26,808 nucleotides of DNA from a virus: positions 1-26,808 of the IMG/VR virus record IMGVR_UViG_3300010430_004505. One strand, 5' to 3'. The position numbers were made by a program, and so were the translations under genes. The notes beneath the pieces are model-generated. The model did no database searches. It saw only the letters and a program-made list of their open reading frames with translations, and had not been told where the DNA came from. The stretch's first letter is position 1, and each line of letters begins with the position of its first letter. Below, piece after piece: positions 21,349 to 26,808 of the stretch.

Positions 21349-22035
21349 ATGGCAACACCCAACTTAATACAGTTAAGTCAGGATTTAGCCTATAAGTTAC
21401 AGGACCCCGCTGGTAGTGGAACGCTACCTGGGGAACGTTGGACTGCAGATGGAAGGCTCGGGTATATCACTCGGGCCTACCGTCGCTTTTATAGGATACT
21501 GACACAGCTCTACCCAGAGCTAACATTTATGGTTTTTAAGTCGAACTACAAAGTAAGGTCGACAGATACCACTGATACCAGTGGAACCTTCGATGTCTCA
21601 GCTTACGAAGAGATATACGAAGTTTTTTGTAAAATGCCCACAGACGAAGAGTGGAATAGGGCGACATATATTACCCCTAAGGATTATGTCAGCACCTTTA
21701 CTGGCTATAGTGATTTCTATACCCCAGATTATAATTCCTCTACTTTTTATTGGAGCGTGATAAGTAATAATATATCTATTTTGCCCCAAATACAGTACTC
21801 AATCTTCTATTCTTATAGAGAAGATGACTCTTCAGACTTCGTCTACAACACAGGAACAGACCTAGTTATGGACCCCACCTTTTGGGATATCCTTCTAAGT
21901 TTAGCTGCCGCTGAAGCATACATGGACATAGGCCAAATGGATATGGTAAATATGTACAAAGCAGATGTTAGTGAACAACTGCAAGTTTTAGCAGTCGATA
22001 AACAACAGAAGGAAAAAACTGATGAAATGGATTAA
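21349..22035 (+). CDS. Head-tail adaptor protein
   Basis: A 228-residue protein in the normal place for a connector or adaptor, after the capsid genes. The start (LIQLSQDLAYKLQDPAGSGT then RWTADGRLGYITRAYRRFYR) is typical of adaptors that dock below the portal; the rest has beta-rich then helical parts (FWDILLSLAAAEAYMDIGQM). The family match is by pattern and place, not by a known motif. It overlaps the next gene by 14 bp. Confidence 0.6.
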   Translation: MATPNLIQLSQDLAYKLQDPAGSGTLPGERWTADGRLGYITRAYRRFYRILTQLYPELTFMVFKSNYKVRSTDTTDTSGTFDVSAYEEIYEVFCKMPTDEEWNRATYITPKDYVSTFTGYSDFYTPDYNSSTFYWSVISNNISILPQIQYSIFYSYREDDSSDFVYNTGTDLVMDPTFWDILLSLAAAEAYMDIGQMDMVNMYKADVSEQLQVLAVDKQQKEKTDEMD

Positions 22036-23833
22036 ATATGTTTTACTTGGGCTTCTCCTTACAACTTTAACTGAACCTATTTTCGCTCAGAAAATAAGGT
22101 TCCCTACTAACGTTAGATATGTAGCGGGAGGTTACACTACAAACAGAACACCATATTTTAATTCCCTAGAGTATACATTAAATAACGTAAAACCCTTCGC
22201 TACCGCAGAAAACCCTTATGTATTTTGGGTTGATAGCGATACTTTACAAATCCATGACTGGGATTCAGTGTTTACTGCATCTGGTCTAACTATGAAAGAT
22301 AGCATTGATATATACTATGTTGCAACAGGCAAGGTTAAATGGGGTGGTTTTGCAGCTCAGGGCACGGGAGGCGGTGGTGGAGCTGTTATTGTCGCTCCAG
22401 AAGGACTTACTACCCATTACAGTCTGTGGACTTGGACCGGTCAGTCTAGTCTTGCCACCTGGCAAACACGTCTGGGACTCAATGCGGACTCTATCGACCT
22501 TAAGCTATGGGAACTCATTGTTTATACCGATTCGGTCTACCTTTATATCGAGAATGATACCCTTAAGTTCAGAGCGGGTTCCTTGTCGGCTAGCGGGTGG
22601 AACCCAGATACAACTACAGTGGTTCGTACCACAGGTAATCAAAGTATAGCTGGTGATAAAACGCATACAGGTGGATTACTAATGGGGGTAGGTGGTTATT
22701 TAAGGTCACCATCTGCTTATAGCGCAAGCTATCATTGGTGGAGAACAGCTAGTGGGTTATATTACTATAACGCAGTAGATACGCTTCTAAACCTATTTAT
22801 TGATAATGAAACTGGTGAGCTAAGCAATGATTCGCTTATTACTTGGCAGAATATAAATGATGCAGTTAAAGATAGTATGTCTACTAAATGGTGGTTACAG
22901 TTCTCACTGGACTCTGACCCAGCGCATAGCGAGGGTAGAATATTCTACGATTCTAGTGCTCATGCTTTATCAGTTTATAATGATGAAAGTGAGGTAAAGC
23001 TAAGTGTAGGCTCAGAGATATATATTAGAGTTTATAATGCAAGCGCTACAGATACCATCTTTAATGGTTATCCTGTGTATCCTTCAGGAGTAGCTGGAGT
23101 AGAAACAGGTGCAGTAAGTATAGCAAAGGCAGATGTCGATGCTACTTCTAATGTAATCGGTTTAGCTACACATGATATTGAACCACAAACATTCGGGTAT
23201 ATAACCAGATTTGGTTATGTGCATGACTTAGTGACAACTGGTATGACGCCAGGCGGAACGGTATATTTATCTGCTACAATAGCAGGAGGTTTAACAACTA
23301 CTAAACCTGATGCCCCAAATACTGCAGTACCCCTTGGTGGGGTCACTAGGGTAGATGATGATTCAGGTTCTGTGTTTATTGTAATGGATAGATTTAATCC
23401 TATCAATGGCTATACAGCCATAGGGTTTGTAGATTCATCTTATACTATAGACCTTACAGTTAGCACTCCTCTACAGATTACAAATGCTAGCAATAACTTA
23501 TTTATAGAGAACTCAGATATAGCGCATGATGTGACTTTATCTGGTGATTCATTAACGCTAGTTGATGCTGGTGTATACATTGGTGTGATAAGCCATAGTT
23601 TCCAGGGAGCTAATACAGGTATATATAAGTTTTTTGCTAAACTAGATGGTACAATTATACCAAATGCTGCAGCTAATAGATTAACCTCGACAGCAGATGT
23701 AGGAAATGTTGGATATAACTTTGCGGTTAAGTGTACTGCAGGACAAGTTCTTACCTTTTGGGTTGAGAACACAAATAGTTCTACAGACGCTACTATGATA
23801 TCTTCAGCTGTGATAGTATATCAGGTGCGGTAA
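22022..23833 (+). CDS. Fibre-like virion protein with a signal peptide
   Basis: A 603-residue protein. Residues 1-22 form a textbook Sec signal peptide (MKWIKYVLLGLLLTTLTEPI, then FAQ). A Gly-rich stretch (GTGGGGGA) near residue 115 precedes a beta-rich body. Residues about 340-455 contain a domain common in phage fibres (NGYPVYPSGVAG, NVIGLATHDI, GGTVYLS, PLGGVTRV). The last 140 residues look like a C1q/TNF-type jelly roll (VYIGVISHSFQGANTGIYKF, GQVLTFWVENTNSSTDATM). This fits receptor binding at the tail. A cleavable signal peptide is not expected on a protein assembled in the cytoplasm. Confidence 0.65.
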   Translation: MKWIKYVLLGLLLTTLTEPIFAQKIRFPTNVRYVAGGYTTNRTPYFNSLEYTLNNVKPFATAENPYVFWVDSDTLQIHDWDSVFTASGLTMKDSIDIYYVATGKVKWGGFAAQGTGGGGGAVIVAPEGLTTHYSLWTWTGQSSLATWQTRLGLNADSIDLKLWELIVYTDSVYLYIENDTLKFRAGSLSASGWNPDTTTVVRTTGNQSIAGDKTHTGGLLMGVGGYLRSPSAYSASYHWWRTASGLYYYNAVDTLLNLFIDNETGELSNDSLITWQNINDAVKDSMSTKWWLQFSLDSDPAHSEGRIFYDSSAHALSVYNDESEVKLSVGSEIYIRVYNASATDTIFNGYPVYPSGVAGVETGAVSIAKADVDATSNVIGLATHDIEPQTFGYITRFGYVHDLVTTGMTPGGTVYLSATIAGGLTTTKPDAPNTAVPLGGVTRVDDDSGSVFIVMDRFNPINGYTAIGFVDSSYTIDLTVSTPLQITNASNNLFIENSDIAHDVTLSGDSLTLVDAGVYIGVISHSFQGANTGIYKFFAKLDGTIIPNAAANRLTSTADVGNVGYNFAVKCTAGQVLTFWVENTNSSTDATMISSAVIVYQVR

Positions 23834-26454
23834 TGAAGAAATTTTTAGCAATATTGTTATTAACAACCACCAGCCTATTTGCACAGATAGGAGGTTCAGG
23901 TACATATGCTGACCCATGGGAAATAAGTACCCCTGGTCAGCTTGACACCGTACGTCTCTTTATCCAAGATAGTACTGGATATAAAATATTTGAGCTTATA
24001 AATGATATTGATTGTGATGGGGTTACTTGGATGGATGGTGACACTTTATTCCAAGGGTACATGCTTGCAGCATCAGATACATTTCAATTTGGTGGCAATA
24101 ATTTTACTATCTCTAATCTTGACTTAAGGTGGGACACTACGGCGCATGCTATAACTGGAACAAAAACTGGGGGGCGTACTGGATTTATTGGTAGAAAGAT
24201 ACAAAGAAGTTATTCAGATGAGGATACCTTATTACATGATATCACTTTCGATAATGTTAGAGCGTTTTGGGATAGCACTCAAACTAATTCTGCTGCCGAA
24301 CAGCCAAGAGGTGCGATAGGAATTGGGGAACTACCATCTAGTTCAACTTTCTGGGCTGAAAATATGCTTTATAATGTTAAGTTTATTAACTGTGTGATAT
24401 GGTGCAATGCACCACTTGCATCTACTGCCAATGGAGTCGCAATAGTTATTGGAAGCCTTGCCGGAGGTAGTGCAGCTAATGGATATTGGGAGTTTATAGA
24501 AGTAGGTGTAGAAAATTGTATATCATATACGTACATAGGTAATCAGTTTAATGGTATGAGAAGTGGTGGTTTTGTTGGTTATCAAACTGCTGGAGCACAA
24601 AAATATACAAGATGTTATGTAAAAGATAGTTATATCTATCAACATATGAACCCTGCAAGATATGAGTTTAGTAAAGGAAGTCTTGGTATTTTTGCTGGTA
24701 TTGTCACTTATGCTAGTATAACCCAAGATTGTTATATGTATGGAAATACTCTTGTAAGTAATGGGACTTATGGTGGTAACTCTGACCCAAGTGAATCTGG
24801 TGGATTCTGTGGGGCACAAACAGGAGGTGGGACTGGGAATGTATCTAGGATATATTTAGCTGGTAATACATATATAAGACAATTTGCTGCTGCTGAAACA
24901 GATTACAATTGTTGGTTTTCTCCTAGGTTCGCAGCTGGGCAGACACTTGTTGAAGACCATTATATAGATACCACTGGTTTAGCTGCAAGTGATTGGAACG
25001 ATTTATATGAGGCTGCAACAGGCTATGCTAATCTAACTAGTGTTGGTGATACAGTTACTTCTCTTAACTCAGCAGAAATGAAGGTTGAAAGCAATCTTAA
25101 CAACTTTAATTTTACTACCACTTGGCGTTATACTGCTGGTATAAATGATGGATTCCCACATCTGTTATGGGAATTACCAGCGATTGAGTTAACTGCTCCA
25201 GCTGGAGGAGAAAGTTTCGCTTATCCAGATACAATTGATATTGAATGGAGTGGTCAGGTTGATACAGCTTTAGTATATTATAGTCTTGATAATGGTTTTA
25301 CTTATACTTTAGCTCCAGTTGACACTATCATTGGTGATACAATATGGATACCAGTTGGGTTAAGTAGTCAAGAGTTTAAGATTAGAATTACTACATTAGA
25401 TAGTGCTTCTGTCAGCTCAAGCGGTACGTTTGAATATTTAGGGGTAACTCAACTTACTATATTAGAGCCTATAGGTGTTACTGGTATAGTAAATGATGGT
25501 ACTTATGCAGATTCTATAGTGGTACAGAGCATCTTAGCTGATTCAGTTAATCTATATTATAGTTTAGATTCTCTTGATTGGGTATTAATAATAGAGAATG
25601 TCCCTCAGCCAGAGACTGTTGATACAGTGTATTACTATTGGGACCCTATCCCTCAAGTGTCTGGTAATATATGGATTAGAGCTACAACAGAGGCTGACAC
25701 AAATAAATATGGTCCATTTGACTCTACCACAGTCGCTTTAAGTGGGGCCATGAGACCTTCTCAACCAGCGATATGTTGGACAAATGGTGGTATTCACAGT
25801 GCATTAAGAAGAGATTTTCGTTTAGATGTAAGTTGTGGTTGGTCTAACCCTACAATTCAATTAGTAACAGGATATGTTAATGATGATGGTGATGGTTTTA
25901 GTCATGTATATGTAGGATGTGCTAATCCTTGTCCTATACCAGTTTGGAGTACAATAGGGCATGTATATATATTCGATGCAGTGGATACAATAGAAACTAC
26001 TTGGACTGAGTTTTATGATGAGGAGGGGACTACAGTTACCTATAAACAAAGATTATATTGGATAGGTGATTCTACATTATATATGAATGACCTGAGGAAT
26101 GACATAGATAGCATTGCTTTAGTGGACCTTTCAACATATTATGCAGCTGTAAGTGGTACTGGTTGGACTGAAAACCCCAGGCTAGGTGTTTATAATGTAC
26201 AATGGTCTAAGATATCGGGTGATACATTAGCGATAAATACAGATTTTGAGAGCTTAAATGATGTTGGATGGGCGCCTAAATTAATCATGACTGGTCAAAG
26301 GATACCTAATGCTCAATATGATGGGATAAGTTATGATTTGTTAGCTGCTCCCCCAAGTGGAGAATATGCAGAAGATATAGTGCTAGCTTATAGCGCTTTT
26401 AGTTACTTAAGATATTATTTTAGAGGAATACATCCAAAAATAAGGAAACATTAA
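23833..26454 (+). CDS. Exported protein: GLUG-type beta repeats and Ig-like domains
   Basis: An 873-residue protein with a signal peptide at residues 1-18 (MKKFLAILLLTTTSLFA, then Q). Residues 20-55 (GGSGTYADPWEISTPGQLDT then FELINDIDCDGVTW) match the 'GT-ADP-xI.t..dL..v.....y.l.nDIDl.g..W' opening of GLUG-type exported proteins, and the section to about 445 continues as a beta-solenoid. Two Ig-like repeats follow: about 450-536 (LTAPAGGESFAYPDTIDIEW) and 540-635 (LTILEPIGVTGIV...). Residues 640-873 form an unrecognised Cys/Trp-rich end. Such architecture is known from surface proteins of Bacteroidota and relatives. It overlaps the previous stop (TAATG), so it belongs to the virion operon and may be an adhesin or fibre. 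Confidence 0.65.
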   Translation: MKKFLAILLLTTTSLFAQIGGSGTYADPWEISTPGQLDTVRLFIQDSTGYKIFELINDIDCDGVTWMDGDTLFQGYMLAASDTFQFGGNNFTISNLDLRWDTTAHAITGTKTGGRTGFIGRKIQRSYSDEDTLLHDITFDNVRAFWDSTQTNSAAEQPRGAIGIGELPSSSTFWAENMLYNVKFINCVIWCNAPLASTANGVAIVIGSLAGGSAANGYWEFIEVGVENCISYTYIGNQFNGMRSGGFVGYQTAGAQKYTRCYVKDSYIYQHMNPARYEFSKGSLGIFAGIVTYASITQDCYMYGNTLVSNGTYGGNSDPSESGGFCGAQTGGGTGNVSRIYLAGNTYIRQFAAAETDYNCWFSPRFAAGQTLVEDHYIDTTGLAASDWNDLYEAATGYANLTSVGDTVTSLNSAEMKVESNLNNFNFTTTWRYTAGINDGFPHLLWELPAIELTAPAGGESFAYPDTIDIEWSGQVDTALVYYSLDNGFTYTLAPVDTIIGDTIWIPVGLSSQEFKIRITTLDSASVSSSGTFEYLGVTQLTILEPIGVTGIVNDGTYADSIVVQSILADSVNLYYSLDSLDWVLIIENVPQPETVDTVYYYWDPIPQVSGNIWIRATTEADTNKYGPFDSTTVALSGAMRPSQPAICWTNGGIHSALRRDFRLDVSCGWSNPTIQLVTGYVNDDGDGFSHVYVGCANPCPIPVWSTIGHVYIFDAVDTIETTWTEFYDEEGTTVTYKQRLYWIGDSTLYMNDLRNDIDSIALVDLSTYYAAVSGTGWTENPRLGVYNVQWSKISGDTLAINTDFESLNDVGWAPKLIMTGQRIPNAQYDGISYDLLAAPPSGEYAEDIVLAYSAFSYLRYYFRGIHPKIRKH

Positions 26455-26455
26455 A

Positions 26456-26620
26456 ATGGCAAAGAAAAGAGCAAGTTTTGCTTTACCAGGTTCGTTTAAG
26501 CAACGTTCAACATCAGGTGGTGGTGGTAAAGTTGTTAAAAAAAGTGGTGGGAATAAAAAGAAAAGCACTAGACCTATCACGGTTAGACCTTCTACCGTAT
26601 TAAGGATGAAGAAAAAATGA
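26456..26620 (+). CDS. Small Lys/Arg-rich protein (54 aa)
   Basis: A 54-residue strongly basic protein (MAKKRASFALPGSFKQRSTS, then four Gly and a Lys-rich tail ending RMKKK). It starts at an ATG with AAGGA eight bases ahead and ends in an ATGA overlap with the next gene. The tight packing on both sides supports that it is real. The basic and Gly/Ser-rich make-up suggests nucleic acid binding or a virion packing protein; that is inference. Confidence 0.6.
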   Translation: MAKKRASFALPGSFKQRSTSGGGGKVVKKSGGNKKKSTRPITVRPSTVLRMKKK

Positions 26621-26808
26621 GTCAATTATTAACATTGTTAGCTCCAGCAGGTGGAGCGTGGAACGGTGACCCAGAAACTCTTTCACCTACCGAGCACTAT
26701 AATGAACTGACTTGGACAGGTACTACTCCAAATGAATTCTGGACAGATGCTAAAGGTTTAACTAGAGGGTGGGATTTAGAAGCTGGTAGTAGGACTGCTT
26801 CAACTCAA
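26617..26808 (+). CDS. Virion-region protein, cut by the right edge
   Basis: The first 64 residues of a longer protein (MSQLLTLLAPAGGAWNGDPE...), open to the window edge. It starts within the stop of the preceding gene (ATGA) with AGGA upstream. It is Trp/Thr-rich with a hydrophobic start but no clear signal peptide. Given its place it is likely a tail or virion protein. No family recognised. Confidence 0.55.
   Translation, partial: MSQLLTLLAPAGGAWNGDPETLSPTEHYNELTWTGTTPNEFWTDAKGLTRGWDLEAGSRTASTQ

Noticed and set aside
1-26808. CRISPR array, insertion sequence or integrase
   Set aside because: No regularly spaced repeats, transposase or recombinase motifs were seen on either strand.

Overview
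This window is part of a tailed double-stranded DNA phage or prophage (Caudoviricetes). The direct support is an ordered head module on the plus strand: portal, a scaffold-like protein, a HK97-fold-like major capsid protein, small beta-rich head proteins and a head-tail adaptor. A replication and recombination block lies ahead of it: a Rad52/Sak-like annealing protein, a DnaB-type helicase and a Gp157-like protein. The host cannot be read off directly. Two virion-region proteins start with Sec signal peptides ending in Phe-Ala-Gln. One of them has the 'GSGTxADPxxI' opening and Ig-like repeats common in exported proteins of Bacteroidota, Ignavibacteriota and relatives, so a host in that group is my best inference. 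Two clear promoters, however, are of the ordinary -35/-10 sigma-70 type with exact 17-bp spacers.

Layout. Bases 1-6726 are read from the minus strand: mostly small hypothetical and membrane proteins, with a SpoVG-like protein, RNase HI, a Cys-rich YkgJ-like protein and a TerS-like protein. A tRNA gene and several structured RNA elements are embedded among them. Bases 6727-6977 are a divergent control region. From 6978 to the right edge everything is on the plus strand: an early block with three short, at least partly paralogous proteins and a zinc-binding protein (6978-9222); recombination and replication (9245-15382); an RNA block with a second tRNA (15383-15703); an unknown protein; then a late promoter with a structured leader (16243-16380) feeding the head genes and two very long exported or fibre-like proteins (16389-26454). 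A Lys-rich 54-aa protein and a gene cut by the right edge close the window. No large terminase, DNA polymerase, integrase or lysis gene is recognisable here.

Regulation is the most striking part. A 12-bp word, GGCGTCGTACTT, occurs four times on the minus strand. Each copy lies just ahead of a transcription unit: the SpoVG gene, the RNase H operon, the tRNA/structured-RNA unit and the 4423 gene. A fifth copy with one mismatch lies on the plus strand ahead of the rightward operon. For the four protein-coding units the gap from motif to start codon is about 38-51 nt, which fits a phage-specific promoter or activator site. The late head operon has instead a sigma-70 promoter with two near-identical GC-rich inverted repeats, the first directly abutting the -10 box, which look like operators.

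The RNA genes are odd in the same way. Both tRNAs have good acceptor, D and T-arm elements but carry about 50 extra bases, one in the anticodon loop and the other in the D-loop. Each is immediately preceded by a separate multi-hairpin element closed by a 6- to 10-bp stem. This repeated arrangement (structured element plus interrupted tRNA) is the best candidate here for something not yet described.
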